Below, piece after piece: positions 9,168-17,875 of a stretch of DNA of 64,000 nt. Made by a program: the position numbers and the translations under genes. The notes under the pieces are model-generated. The model had not been told where the DNA came from and searched no databases. It was given only the letters and a program-made list of their open reading frames with translations. The number at the start of each line of letters is the position of its first letter. The first letter of the stretch is position 1. Source of the DNA: Salinicola salarius. GTDB lineage: Bacteria > Pseudomonadota > Gammaproteobacteria > Pseudomonadales > Halomonadaceae. The stretch spans positions 186,001 through 250,000 of the forward strand of contig NZ_NHOU01000003.1 of NCBI RefSeq assembly GCF_002179555.1, given 5' to 3'.

Positions 9168-11072
9168 TCACGGCCCTTCGGCCAACTTTCCGATCAGCTC
9201 TCTCAGGCGCTGCTTGTCCGCGCTGCTGAGTGCTCCCGGTTGACGGCTCTTTTCCAGTAACTGGCGGTACTCCTCCACCGGCGTCAAACGAGCGCTCTCG
9301 CGCTCGAGATAACGTACCCAGCTTTCCAGCTCACTGGCCCGAACGTCGCGCGGAATTTCCAGTTCACGACGCGCCAGCTGATCGAGGCGCTCACCGTCCG
9401 CGCTGCCGTGGAAGTGAGCCAGTAGTACCTGGGGGCTGCGATAGCGTCCGGCGCGCAACAACTGCACCACTTCGCGGCACAAGCGCCCATCGGATGCTTC
9501 GATCGGACACCACTCGACCGTCTCCGGCAGCCCCTCGACCAATCCCGGTTCGTGCAACAACAGATGCAATATCCGAGCCGGAATGCTCAGAGAAAGCGTA
9601 GCAGTTCCTGGGCGAGATGCCGGGAGTCCGCGCCGCCTTGCACGATTATTGCTATTATCGACCGTCACGCCCGGGTCTGAAGTGGCGTCGATATCGCCAT
9701 CCGAGGTCATCATCAGCGCTTCGTAGCCAGCGTCCGGCGTCATCGCCTGGCGCGGCTCAGGCATCGCGTGCTTCTCCAGCCAGCCGGCGAAGTGCGACTG
9801 GTCTATCCCGCTTCTGACCGACAGCTCCTTGACCAGCAGCGATTTGAGCACGCCTTCCGGTAAAAGTTTCAGGGCGTCCAGCACCGCCGTCACGAAGCGC
9901 TCGCGCCCTTCCACCTGCTTGAGATCACGCCCTTCCGCCGCCTGCTCGAACAGAAACTCCGACAGGGGGCTGGCGCAGGTGATGCGCTTCTCGAACGCCT
10001 CCTGACCTTCCTGGCGAACCACCGTATCGGGGTCTTCGCCCTCGGGCAGGAACAGGAATCGCACCTGCCGCCCATCGATCATCGACGGCAGCGCCGTCTG
10101 CAACGAGCGACGCGCAGCCTGACGGCCGGCGTTGTCGCCATCGAAGCAGAACACCACCTCGTCGACCAGCCGGAACAGCCGCTGCAGATGGTCCGTCGTC
10201 AGCGCCGTACCCAGGGTGGCGCAGGCGTTGCGAATGCCGAACTGCGCCAGCGCGACCACATCCATGTAGCCTTCGACCACCAGAACCCGGGAGAGCTGCC
10301 GATTGGCCTGACGCGCCTCGAACAGTCCGTAGAGTTCGCGTCCCTTGTGAAAGACCGGCGTCTCCGGCGAATTGAGATACTTGGGCTTGGCATCGCCCAG
10401 CACCCTGCCACCGAAGGCGATGGTGCGGCCTTTCCAGTCGCGAATCGGAAACATCACCCGGTCACGAAACCGATCGTAGGTGCGTCCGGTCTCTTCGCGG
10501 TGCACCAGCAGGCCGTACTCGACCTGGACCGCTTCGCTGATGCCCTGTTGCAGCAGATAGCGCTTGAGCGACTCCCACTCGTCCTCGGCGTAACCGATGC
10601 CGAAATCCCGGATGATCTCCTGGCTCAGGCCGCGACGATCGAGATACTCCCGGGCCTGGCGTCCGCCGCCGAGCGCCAGGCGCTCGCGAAAGAAGCGCGA
10701 AGCCAGCTCCAGCAGATTGACGCCCTCTTCACGCTTCTGCTGACGCTGACGCGCTCCCGGATCCTCGCCGCCTTCCCGCTCGACCTGCATACCTGCCCGG
10801 GATGCCAACTGCTCGACCGCTTCGGGAAAGCGCAGATTGTCGAACTCCATCAGAAACCGCAGCGCATTGCCGTGCGCGCTGCAGCCGAAGCAGTGATAGA
10901 ACTGCTTGTCGTGGCTTACCGTGAACGACGGGGAGTTTTCCTGATGGAACGGGCAGAGGCCGCTGTGGTTGCGCCCGCTTTTCTTGAGCTGCACCCGCTC
11001 GGAAATCACATCGACGATGTCGGTACGGGCCAACAGGTCATCGATGAAACGTTGGGAAATCTGTCCGGCCAT
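9168..11072 (-). CDS. dnaG: DNA primase
   Basis: 634 residues from ATG 11072 (MAGQISQRFIDDLLARTDIV), the standard DnaG start; an upstream in-frame ATG at 11249 would run into the rpsU terminator. The CHC2-type zinc-binding domain (CPFHQENSPSF, then HCFGCSAHGN) occupies about residues 40-63. The catalytic core and Toprim domain include RVLVVEGYMDVVALAQFG (about 258-275) and CFDGDNAGRQAA. The C-terminal helicase-binding domain ends REL-IGKLAEGP. It synthesises RNA primers for replication together with DnaB. It lies in the classic order rpsU-dnaG-rpoD. Confidence 0.97.
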   Translation of the reverse strand: MAGQISQRFIDDLLARTDIVDVISERVQLKKSGRNHSGLCPFHQENSPSFTVSHDKQFYHCFGCSAHGNALRFLMEFDNLRFPEAVEQLASRAGMQVEREGGEDPGARQRQQKREEGVNLLELASRFFRERLALGGGRQAREYLDRRGLSQEIIRDFGIGYAEDEWESLKRYLLQQGISEAVQVEYGLLVHREETGRTYDRFRDRVMFPIRDWKGRTIAFGGRVLGDAKPKYLNSPETPVFHKGRELYGLFEARQANRQLSRVLVVEGYMDVVALAQFGIRNACATLGTALTTDHLQRLFRLVDEVVFCFDGDNAGRQAARRSLQTALPSMIDGRQVRFLFLPEGEDPDTVVRQEGQEAFEKRITCASPLSEFLFEQAAEGRDLKQVEGRERFVTAVLDALKLLPEGVLKSLLVKELSVRSGIDQSHFAGWLEKHAMPEPRQAMTPDAGYEALMMTSDGDIDATSDPGVTVDNSNNRARRRGLPASRPGTATLSLSIPARILHLLLHEPGLVEGLPETVEWCPIEASDGRLCREVVQLLRAGRYRSPQVLLAHFHGSADGERLDQLARRELEIPRDVRASELESWVRYLERESARLTPVEEYRQLLEKSRQPGALSSADKQRLRELIGKLAEGP

Positions 11073-11229
11073 ATCATCAGACGCTCTCGGGGGATCCGCT
11101 CGCAGGCCAGGCTGCGAACTGCCATGCCTGTCATGGAGAGATATCCAGCTGAAGATAGGACAGGCAAGAAAACACTGCATCCGCGCCGACATGGATCTTG
11201 ATCCCATGGACGTTGGCGCAATGGCAGCG

Positions 11230-11267
11230 GAACAAAAACAAACGGCCACCTGAACGGCGGCCGTTTG
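11230..11267 (-). terminator. Terminator/attenuator between rpsU and dnaG
   Basis: On the minus strand a 9-bp stem CAAACGGCC (11267-11259 paired with 11247-11239) is followed by TTTGTTTTTGTT. It lies about 40 bases after the rpsU stop and about 160 bases before dnaG. In enterobacteria a terminator at this place lowers dnaG relative to rpsU; the same role is likely here. Confidence 0.8.
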
Positions 11268-11307
11268 ATCGTCCCTCTGGGGTGACCGAAGTCACCCGCA
11301 GTACGGA

Positions 11308-11523
11308 TCAATACAAGCGTTCGAAACGCTTACGCTCACGCTGCAACTTCTTGGCATGACGCTTCACGGCAGCCGCGGCTTTACGCTTGCGGACTGCAGT
11401 GGGCTTTTCGTAAGTTTCGCGACGGCGGACTTCGGACAGGACTCCGGCTTTTTCGCAGGAGCGTTTGAAGCGACGCAGCGCGACGTCGAACGGCTCGTTA
11501 TCACGTACTTTAACAGCGGGCAT
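11308..11523 (-). CDS. rpsU: 30S ribosomal protein bS21
   Basis: 71 residues beginning [20 protein letters not shown], the standard bS21 start and length, with the basic C-terminal tail [18 protein letters not shown]. It binds the small ribosomal subunit near the 16S rRNA 3' end and helps initiation. It is the first gene of the rpsU-dnaG-rpoD unit, with a near-consensus promoter upstream (11732-11760) and a terminator downstream. Confidence 0.98.
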   Translation of the reverse strand: MPAVKVRDNEPFDVALRRFKRSCEKAGVLSEVRRRETYEKPTAVRKRKAAAAVKRHAKKLQRERKRFERLY

Positions 11524-11731
11524 GAAGCACTCACCTACCTTGGGAATTGAGTTCGGTTTGAACGCACGCCCTTTTGAACGCACGACCCGAGAAATTCGAG
11601 ACAACGCCGCGAAAGGCTTCGAATCCTGACGTGTCGCTATCCGGATCTTCCCGGCCCAGATCTGTCTCACGAGATCGATCGACAGCCGAGGACGTGTTAA
11701 AGGCGCACGACCCAGTTCTACAGAGCAGAGT

Positions 11732-11760
11732 ATTCTAGTCGCGCCCCGGAACCAATGCAA
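11732..11760 (-). promoter_or_regulatory. Putative sigma-70 promoter for rpsU
   Basis: On the minus strand TTGCAT (11760-11755) and TAGAAT (11737-11732) are separated by exactly 17 bases, giving a leader of about 200 bases before rpsU. The 301-base space 11524-11824 between rpsU and divergent tsaD holds this promoter and presumably the tsaD promoter, which I cannot place. No gene is seen in it. Confidence 0.5.
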
Positions 11761-11824
11761 ATGGCTTTTCGACAGCGTAAACTAACGCCCCTTTTCGCTT
11801 CACGACCCCGACGGACACCCGATC

Positions 11825-12865
11825 ATGCGCGTGCTGGGCATCGAAACCTCCTGCGACGAAACCGGCGTCGCCCTCTATGACACCGAGGCCGGGCTACTGG
11901 CCGATGCGCTCTACAGTCAGATAGCGCTACATGCCGAATTTGGCGGCGTGGTGCCGGAACTCGCCTCCCGCGATCACACCCGCAAGCTGCTGCCACTGGT
12001 GGATCAGGTGCTCGACGAGGCCGGGTTGGCCAAGCGCGATCTCGATGCCATCGCCTACACTGCCGGCCCCGGCCTGGTCGGCGCGCTGATGGTGGGTGCC
12101 TGCACCGCTCACGGCATGGCGCGCGCACTCGGAATCCCCGTACTCGGCGTGCATCACATGGAAGGCCACCTGCTGGCGCCGATGCTGGAGGAGAATCCGC
12201 CGGCGTTTCCCTTCGTCGCCCTGCTGGTTTCCGGTGGGCACACCCAGCTCGTGGACGTCCGCGGCCTGGGCGACTATCGGCTGCTGGGGGAATCCGTCGA
12301 CGATGCGGCCGGCGAAGCGTTCGACAAGGTCGCCAAGATGCTGGAACTCCCCTACCCCGGCGGCCCGCAGGTGGCCGCGCTGGCCGAGCAGGGGCGCAGC
12401 GAGCGCTTTCGCTTTCCCCGCCCGATGACCGACCGGCCGGGGCTCGATTTCAGCTTCTCCGGACTGAAGACCCACACCCTGACCGCACTGCGCACGCTTC
12501 GCGAACAGGACGCCCTCGACGCCCAGGCGCGCGCCGACGTCGCCCGCGCCTTCGAGGATGCCGTGGTCGACACGCTGGTGATCAAGTGCCGGCGCGCCCT
12601 CAAGGAGAGCGGGCGGAAACGCCTGGTCGTCGCCGGCGGCGTCAGCGCCAATCGTCGCCTGCGCGAGACGCTGGATACCGCGCTCGCCAAACTGGGCGCC
12701 CAGGCATTCTACCCGCGTGGCCGCTTCTGCACCGACAACGGCGCGATGATCGCCTACGCCGGCGCGCAGCGTCTCGCCGCCGGCCAGCGCAGCCAGACCC
12801 TGCAGCCGCGCCCGCGCTGGCCGCTGGCGGAGCTCACTCCTCCTGCTGCCTGTCCTGTTGTCTGA
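11825..12865 (+). CDS. tsaD: tRNA N6-threonylcarbamoyladenosine synthase subunit TsaD
   Basis: 346 residues, full length for TsaD/Kae1. It transfers the threonylcarbamoyl group to A37 of ANN-decoding tRNAs together with TsaB and TsaE. The ASKHA-fold start [17 protein letters not shown] and the metal-binding HHMEGH motif (residues about 111-116) are seen, as are the nucleotide loops VSGGHTQLV and [10 protein letters not shown]. It is divergent from rpsU, the usual gammaproteobacterial arrangement. Its last 32 bases overlap the 3' end of plsY on the opposite strand. Confidence 0.97.
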   Translation: MRVLGIETSCDETGVALYDTEAGLLADALYSQIALHAEFGGVVPELASRDHTRKLLPLVDQVLDEAGLAKRDLDAIAYTAGPGLVGALMVGACTAHGMARALGIPVLGVHHMEGHLLAPMLEENPPAFPFVALLVSGGHTQLVDVRGLGDYRLLGESVDDAAGEAFDKVAKMLELPYPGGPQVAALAEQGRSERFRFPRPMTDRPGLDFSFSGLKTHTLTALRTLREQDALDAQARADVARAFEDAVVDTLVIKCRRALKESGRKRLVVAGGVSANRRLRETLDTALAKLGAQAFYPRGRFCTDNGAMIAYAGAQRLAAGQRSQTLQPRPRWPLAELTPPAACPVV

Positions 12866-13505
12866 GCCCGCGGCGATCGCACAGGGCATCTTCTTCGTCG
12901 AACGGATCGGCCAGCGCCGGTTCGTGCGTTTCGCGGCGTCGCTCCCGCCACAGCCGGATGTTCCAGGCGTGCCGAGCCAGAACCAGTAGCGAGAACACGC
13001 AGATGACGCCTGTCATCGGCGGCACCAGCCAGTAGCTCAGCAGCGGCGCCATCAACGCCGTGGCCAGCGAGGCCACCGCCGCCGTGCGCACCCGCCAGGC
13101 GAGCAGGAACCAGCAGATCGCGCAGATCAGCGCCACCGGCGTCGCCAGCATCAGCAGCACGCCGAACGCACTGGCCACCGCCTTGCCGCCGCGCCCCCGG
13201 TGCCAGACCGGGCAGCTGTGCCCGATCAGCACGCCGAGGCCGACCAGCCCCTGGGACCAGACCGACAGCGACGCCGCGCCGGCCAGCCACAGCACCGGCA
13301 TGCCCTTGGCGGCATCGATGGTCAGCGTCACCAGCGCCGGCCGCCAGCCGAAGGCACGCAGCACATTGGAAAATCCCGGATTCCCCGAGCCCGCCCAGCG
13401 AGGATCGCGCAGGCCCCAGGCACGGCATACCCAGATCGCCCCGAGCAGCGAACCGCTGAGATAGCCGGCCCCCACCAGCAGGCCGGTAACAAGGATCGGT
13501 GGCAA
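12834..13505 (-). CDS. plsY: Glycerol-3-phosphate acyltransferase PlsY
   Basis: 223 residues with about five membrane segments. PlsY uses acyl-phosphate to acylate glycerol-3-phosphate in the first step of phospholipid synthesis. Family motifs are seen: SGSLLGA near the N-terminus, [12 protein letters not shown] (about 40-51) and [20 protein letters not shown] (about 96-115). The C-terminal tail is hydrophilic and acidic ([15 protein letters not shown]) and longer than in E. coli. The convergent tsaD overlaps its 3' end by 32 bases. Confidence 0.95.
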   Translation of the reverse strand: MPPILVTGLLVGAGYLSGSLLGAIWVCRAWGLRDPRWAGSGNPGFSNVLRAFGWRPALVTLTIDAAKGMPVLWLAGAASLSVWSQGLVGLGVLIGHSCPVWHRGRGGKAVASAFGVLLMLATPVALICAICWFLLAWRVRTAAVASLATALMAPLLSYWLVPPMTGVICVFSLLVLARHAWNIRLWRERRRETHEPALADPFDEEDALCDRRGLRQQDRQQEE

Positions 13506-13653
13506 GACAACACTCCCCTGGCCGCGTGGCGGTCATCATCGAGCCCTGATTCTGCCACTCTCTTCGCGTACAATCGATGGCCGTTGCGTCGAGCGGGAAC
13601 GGCCCGCCGATGGCAATCACCGCCAAAAGCATCGCTGCCGACGAGGAGTTAGC

Positions 13654-14007
13654 GTGGATCAGGTATTGATCGAAGGCTTGAGCCTGGAGACGGTCATCGG
13701 CGTCTATGACTGGGAACGTACGGTGCGCCAACGCCTGGAGCTGGATCTGGAACTCGGCACCGATATCCGCCCGGCCGCCCGGGACGACGACCTCGACCGG
13801 ACGCTCGACTACGCCGCCATCTGTCAGCGTCTTGCCGATTACGCCGACGCCAACGCCCACGGCCTGGTGGAAACCTTCGCCGAGCGCGTCGCGGCACTGC
13901 TGATCGACGAATTCGGCGTCCGCCAGCTACGCCTGACCGTGCGCAAGCCCGGCGCCGTGGCCGCGGCACGCGCCGTGGGCATTCGCATCGAGCGCAGTGC
14001 CGACTGA
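13654..14007 (+). CDS. folB: Dihydroneopterin aldolase
   Basis: 117 residues from a GTG start with AGGAG seven bases upstream. FolB cleaves 7,8-dihydroneopterin to 6-hydroxymethyl-dihydropterin and glycolaldehyde in folate synthesis. Family features: IEGLSLETVIGVYDWER at the N-terminus, then DLDRTLDYAAICQRL, and LVETFAERVAALLI with the catalytic-region Glu. The stop overlaps the folK start by one base (TGATG), indicating coupled translation with the next pathway enzyme. Confidence 0.95.
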   Translation: MDQVLIEGLSLETVIGVYDWERTVRQRLELDLELGTDIRPAARDDDLDRTLDYAAICQRLADYADANAHGLVETFAERVAALLIDEFGVRQLRLTVRKPGAVAAARAVGIRIERSAD

Positions 14008-14549
14008 TGCCGCTGGCCGTTCTCGGGCTGGGCAGCAACATCCAGCGCCGGCATCACCTGACCCGCGCCCTGGACGCGCTGGCAACCCTCGCCGACCCGG
14101 CCCCGCTACGACTCTCCCCGGTTTACGAGAGTCCCGCAGTCGGCTTCGAGGACGATCGCCCCTTCTACAATCTGGTGGTGGCGTTCGAGACCGAGCTGTC
14201 GCCGACCGCGCTCAACGACCGCTGCAAGCGCATCGAGCGCGACAATGGCCGGCCCGCCGGCCCGACCAAGTTCGTCGCCCGCACGCTGGACATCGACCTG
14301 CTGCTGTGGGGCGAGGCCGTCGGCCGCCATGGCGACGCCCGCCTGCCGCGCGAAGACATCCTGCGCTACGCTTTCGTGCTGCACCCGCTGGCCGACCTGC
14401 TGCCCTCCCACGCCCATCCGGTCGACGGCCGCACGTTCGGGGCGCTATGGGCCGCTTTCGACGCCGCCGATCAATCCCGCGCTCAACCTCACTGGCCGGT
14501 GGACTTCCGGTGGAAAGGCCGACTCGTTTCCCGCGCCACCGATGCCTGA
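14007..14549 (+). CDS. folK: 2-amino-4-hydroxy-6-hydroxymethyldihydropteridine pyrophosphokinase
   Basis: 180 residues. HPPK transfers pyrophosphate from ATP to 6-hydroxymethyl-dihydropterin, the step after FolB. Motifs: GLGSNIQRRHHLTRAL at the start, SPVYESPAVG, FYNLVVAFET and the Mg-binding signature RTLDIDLLLWG (residues about 91-101). The start overlaps the folB stop. A C-terminal extension of about 20 residues after the conserved core (QPHWPVDFRWKGRLVSRATDA) is not typical of short HPPKs. Confidence 0.95.
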   Translation: MPLAVLGLGSNIQRRHHLTRALDALATLADPAPLRLSPVYESPAVGFEDDRPFYNLVVAFETELSPTALNDRCKRIERDNGRPAGPTKFVARTLDIDLLLWGEAVGRHGDARLPREDILRYAFVLHPLADLLPSHAHPVDGRTFGALWAAFDAADQSRAQPHWPVDFRWKGRLVSRATDA

Positions 14550-14654
14550 CGGCAACCAGCAACGATGAAGCACTCGCAATCTCCATCTTCTTTGCCCATT
14601 GTCTGAACTGTCACTGCTGCGCGTTGAGACACACTGGAGGAATCGATACCGCCC

Positions 14655-16277
14655 GTGAAAAAGCCGGATCCCATGTCCTTATCGTATAGCAGATGGCGCG
14701 ACTGGCCTCGACTGTCGCGTCTCGGCATCAAACTGTTCGCCATCATCCTGATCACCAACGTCTTGATCAGCGGACTGGTGTTCGTGTTCGTCTCGCGCAG
14801 CCTGGACGAAGGTTTCGTCAACTATCTCGAGCGCAGCCAGTCGACACGCGCCGAGACACTGGCCAACGCACTGGGCGAACAGTGGACACAGCGCGGCAGC
14901 TGGCAGTGGCTGCGCGACAATCCTCGCGCCTGGCAAAGTCTGGTTCGCAGCCAGCTCTGGTCGAGCGAGAAACGCCCTCCCAGCGGGATCGACCGCCAGT
15001 TTTCCGATGCCCGCGGCTACGTTCTGCTCGACGAGCTGAGCAATCCGGTGATCGGCGAGCCCCTGCTCAAGCCGCCTCCCCGGGACGATCTGGACATTCC
15101 GCCGCCGCCAGAGCCCCATTTTGTGCCGATCCGCAGTGGCGACAAGCTGGTCGGCCAACTGGGCTATCTGCCGCCGGAACGACTGATGGCGCGGATGGAC
15201 CAGATCTTTCTCGAGCGCCAGCAGCGCAACCTGACCATCATCGTCGGTTCGCTGTTTCTCGCCTCTCTGCTCCTGGCTGGCGGGCTCGCCTGGTGGCTGG
15301 GCCGCCGTGCCCGGCTCATGACCCTGGCCACACGCCGGCTGACTCTCGGTGACTACAGCGTGCGCCTTTCCGAACGTGGCCGCGACGAGCTGTCGCGTCT
15401 CTCGGCGGATTTCAACCAGCTCGCCGAGACGCTCGAGGCCAACCGTCGCGCGCGCCAGCGCTGGGTCGCCGATATCGCCCATGAGCTGCGCACGCCGCTG
15501 GCAGTGCTGCGAGGCGAGATCGAAGCCATGCAGGACGGCATCCGCCCTCTGTCGGTGGACAACCTGGGATCGTTGCAGCAGGAGGTCGACCAGCTCGGGC
15601 ATCTGGTCGAGGACTTGCGCCTGCTGGCCCAGAGCGACGCCGGCGCGCTGGACATGCACCTCGTGCCCGTGGATCTCGAGGAGTCGCTGGTACAGCGCCT
15701 CGAGGACAGTCAGCCGAGACTGGAAAGCCTCGGCCTCGCGCTTCAGCTCGAAACCGAACCGCTGTGGGTGCGTGCCGACAGCCAGCGTCTGCGTCAGCTT
15801 TGGGATAACCTGCTGTCCAACACCATCGCCTATACCGACAGCCCCGGCACGCTGCGCGTCACGCTGAAGCGCCGTGGCGATCAGGCGACCGTCGTCTGGG
15901 AGGACACCGCCCCCGGCGTGCCGGAGGACGAGCTGCCCCGCCTGACCGAGCGGCTGTACCGGGTGGAAGGGTCGCGCAATCGCCGCAGCGGTGGCAGCGG
16001 CCTGGGACTGTCGATCGCCAACGCGCTGATCGAAGCGCAGGGCGGCACGCTGGTGCCCTCGGTTTCGCCACTCGGCGGTTTGCGCTGGACGCTGACGTTC
16101 CCGCAGGCGCTTCCCGCCGACCGGACGGCGGACGCCTCCCTCGAGCGCGCCGACCACTCGTGCGGCTCGCCCGCCAAGGCGTCGCTCCCGGAGCGGGCCG
16201 GCGAGCGACACGAACGACACGAACGACACGAACGATACAACGAACCATTCAGTAGCCACGGCAGCCATGCCAACTGA
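14655..16277 (+). CDS. BaeS-like sensor histidine kinase
   Basis: Up to 540 residues. GTG 14655 is given as start but ATG 14673 (MSLSYSRW) is equally possible; GGAGG lies rather far upstream of either. Order: TM1 (about 25-48), periplasmic region with an unusual proline run (KPPPRDDLDIPPPPEPHF), TM2 (about 193-215), HAMP, HisKA with the phospho-acceptor His in VADIAHELRTPLAVLRGE, and HATPase with GGSGLGLSIANALI. The partner response regulator starts 15 bases downstream. BaeS relatives sense envelope stress and control efflux pumps. The C-terminal tail carries a 9-bp repeat (16206-16241) giving repeated His-Glu-Arg. Confidence 0.88.
   Translation: MKKPDPMSLSYSRWRDWPRLSRLGIKLFAIILITNVLISGLVFVFVSRSLDEGFVNYLERSQSTRAETLANALGEQWTQRGSWQWLRDNPRAWQSLVRSQLWSSEKRPPSGIDRQFSDARGYVLLDELSNPVIGEPLLKPPPRDDLDIPPPPEPHFVPIRSGDKLVGQLGYLPPERLMARMDQIFLERQQRNLTIIVGSLFLASLLLAGGLAWWLGRRARLMTLATRRLTLGDYSVRLSERGRDELSRLSADFNQLAETLEANRRARQRWVADIAHELRTPLAVLRGEIEAMQDGIRPLSVDNLGSLQQEVDQLGHLVEDLRLLAQSDAGALDMHLVPVDLEESLVQRLEDSQPRLESLGLALQLETEPLWVRADSQRLRQLWDNLLSNTIAYTDSPGTLRVTLKRRGDQATVVWEDTAPGVPEDELPRLTERLYRVEGSRNRRSGGSGLGLSIANALIEAQGGTLVPSVSPLGGLRWTLTFPQALPADRTADASLERADHSCGSPAKASLPERAGERHERHERHERYNEPFSSHGSHAN
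16206..16241. repeat. 9-bp in-frame tandem repeat in the sensor kinase tail
   Basis: Three perfect copies of CGACACGAA plus a fourth with two base changes (CGATACAAC at 16233-16241). The unit is in frame, so copy-number change would only lengthen or shorten a charged HER-HER-HER tail after the ATPase domain. Confidence 0.85.
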
Positions 16278-16292
16278 CAGGGAGCCGGTTTG

Positions 16293-16985
16293 ATGAACGA
16301 CACCATCCTGATCGTCGAGGACGAACCCAAGATCGCACGCCTGGTCGCCGACTATCTGTCGAAGAGCGGCTACGCTTCCGATCACATCGATCACGGCAAT
16401 GCCGTGATGGCGTGGCTCGAAGAGAATCAGCCGATGCTGATCCTGCTCGACCTGATGCTGCCCGGCACCGATGGTCTCACCCTGTGCCGCCAGATCCGCG
16501 AGCGATTTCCCGCCATCCCCGTGATCATGCTGACCGCCCGTGTCGAGGAAGTGGATCGCCTGCTGGGACTCGAGCTGGGCGCCGACGACTATATCTGTAA
16601 ACCCTTCAGCCCCCGGGAGGTCGTGGCCCGTGTCAAGGCCGTGCTGCGCCGCAGCTACGGCGCCACCGGCACGGACGAATCCACCTCCGAAGGCGACCGC
16701 CTGACGCTGGACGAAGACGGCTGGCGCGCGATGGCGGGCAGCGAGGACCTGAATCTCACCGCGGTCGAGTTCCAGCTCCTCAAGGTGATGATGTACAGCC
16801 CCGGGCGCATCTTCTCCCGCGACCAGTTGATGGATCACATGTATCGCGATCACCGTATCGTTTCCGAGCGTACCGTCGATAGCCACGTCAAGAAGCTCAG
16901 ACGCAAGATCGCCGATGTCTGGCCGGACCGCGACATCATCCGCTCCGTCTACGGCGTCGGCTACAAGTATCAGCCCGAGGAGTGA
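16293..16985 (+). CDS. BaeR-like OmpR-family response regulator
   Basis: 230 residues from ATG 16293, with GGGAG nine bases before; a TTG at 16290 directly precedes it. The receiver has the acidic pair in ILIVEDEPKIARLV, phospho-acceptor Asp in LILLDLMLPGTDG, Thr in VIMLTARVEE and Lys in DDYICKPFSPREVVARV. The winged-helix DNA-binding domain has SERTVDSHVKKLRRKI and a YGVGYKYQ end. It is paired with the preceding kinase. The gap between receiver and DNA-binding domains is short and acidic (TDESTSEGDRLTLDEDG). Confidence 0.92.
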   Translation: MNDTILIVEDEPKIARLVADYLSKSGYASDHIDHGNAVMAWLEENQPMLILLDLMLPGTDGLTLCRQIRERFPAIPVIMLTARVEEVDRLLGLELGADDYICKPFSPREVVARVKAVLRRSYGATGTDESTSEGDRLTLDEDGWRAMAGSEDLNLTAVEFQLLKVMMYSPGRIFSRDQLMDHMYRDHRIVSERTVDSHVKKLRRKIADVWPDRDIIRSVYGVGYKYQPEE

Positions 16986-17033
16986 GACCGCCCCGGCCCG
17001 GTCTCGACGCTGGCCGGCAAGCGCCGGCACCAG

Positions 17034-17576
17034 TCAGCCGGCCGGGACGCCGTGGGCCAGGAAGGTATCGACATCCCTCGCCGAGAAGAACAGCAGCGTC
17101 ACCTCGAGGTCGGGAAGCGTGGGCAGCAACTCGCGCATCACGCCGGCCACGATGGCGGCAGCCGCGTCGGCCGGATAACCGTAGACACCGGTCGAGATGG
17201 CCGGAAACGCCAGCCGCGTGAATCGATGCTCTCCCGCCAGGCGCAGCGCATTACGATAGCAATCGGCCAGCTGCTCGGAGCGATCCTCCGACTTGGCGAA
17301 AACCGGCCCCACGGTGTGGATCACGTGAGACGCCGGCAGCCGGAACCCCGGCGTCATCGCCACTTCGCCCACCGGTAGCCCCTCCGGCCAGGTCGTGCGT
17401 CGCAACTCGCGGCACGCCTCGAGAAGGTCCGGCCCCGCCGCGCGATGGATCGCGCCATCGACGCCGCCACCGCCCTGCAGACTCTTGTTGGCGGCATTGA
17501 CGATCGCATCGCCCTCGAAGCGGGTGATATCGCCCTCGGCAACGACCAGGCGGTCGCCCTGCCAGTGAATCTTCAT
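17034..17576 (-). CDS. Macrodomain O-acetyl-ADP-ribose deacetylase, YmdB-like
   Basis: 180 residues from ATG 17576 with AGGAGAG upstream; a longer in-frame ORF exists but reads through the fruA terminator. Macrodomain motifs: EGDITRFEGDAIVNAANKSL, GGGGVDGAIHRAAGP and AFPAISTGVYGYP (about 125-137). It hydrolyses ADP-ribose esters such as O-acetyl-ADP-ribose and may act on ADP-ribosylated proteins. It lies downstream of the original end of the fru operon, beyond a terminator. The regulator gene on the other side is convergent. Confidence 0.93.
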   Translation of the reverse strand: MKIHWQGDRLVVAEGDITRFEGDAIVNAANKSLQGGGGVDGAIHRAAGPDLLEACRELRRTTWPEGLPVGEVAMTPGFRLPASHVIHTVGPVFAKSEDRSEQLADCYRNALRLAGEHRFTRLAFPAISTGVYGYPADAAAAIVAGVMRELLPTLPDLEVTLLFFSARDVDTFLAHGVPAG

Positions 17577-17610
17577 CACGTCTCTCCTGTGGACCACGCA
17601 TACTCGATCG

Positions 17611-17652
17611 GTAAAACGCAAAAGGTTGGCAACGACCGAATCGCTGCCAACC
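17611..17652 (-). terminator. Original terminator of the fruBKA operon
   Basis: On the minus strand a 12-bp stem with one G-U pair (17652-17641 with 17635-17624) and a 5-base loop is followed by TTTTGCGTTTT. It lies about 90 bases beyond the native fruA stop (17743-17741) and before the macrodomain gene. It is now 9.1 kb from the bulk of fruA because of the transposon. Directly beside it (17652-17680) a pyrimidine-rich 14-base unit is repeated twice. Confidence 0.75.
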
Positions 17653-17748
17653 CCTCTTTCCCAACCCCTCTTTCCCAACCCGTCGTTTTCACACAATGTA
17701 GGACGCGATGCCAACGCTCGCGAACCAGAGCCGTTTCGAATCAGGAGG

Positions 17749-17753
17749 CCTGG
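17749..17753. repeat. Target site duplication, left copy (CCTGG)
   Basis: CCTGG directly precedes the left transposon end. The identical CCTGG directly follows the right end (26874-26878). Five bases is the duplication length made by Tn5053/Tn402-family elements. Joining the flanks through one copy restores a fruA reading frame ending Gln-Ala-Ser-stop, with the TGA at 17743-17741. Confidence 0.92.
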
Positions 17754-17801
17754 TGTCATTTTCAGAAGACGGCTGCACGGAATGTCAGGGGTCGATTGCA
17801 C
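17754..17801 (+). repeat. Left terminal inverted repeat (IRi side) with a second TniA-box-like repeat
   Basis: 25-bp inverted repeat at 17754-17778, differing from the right end at a single base (GGC for GAC before TGCAC). A related repeat, TCAGGGGTCGATTGCAC, follows at 17785-17801. Tandem copies of this kind near the ends are the known TniA binding sites of Tn402/Tn5053 elements. Confidence 0.88.
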
Positions 17802-17875
17802 CCTCCGGGCTTGCTGCTGTGGCATAGGTAACACTCGGTCTTGCCCTTTCCCTGCCGGCTACCTCCAGGGCAGGG

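Noticed and set aside
16984-17005. Terminator between the BaeR-like regulator and macrodomain genes
   Set aside because: A GAGACCG/CGGTCTC hairpin exists in the short convergent gap but no U-run follows in either direction, so I did not list it as a terminator.
14679-17030. 783-codon minus-strand ORF antisense to the BaeSR-like genes
   Set aside because: Shadow of two clear two-component genes; low-complexity translation.
17850-17875. Terminator after the diguanylate cyclase gene
   Set aside because: A short CCCTGCC/GGCAGGG inverted repeat is present but it lacks a U-run on the minus strand.
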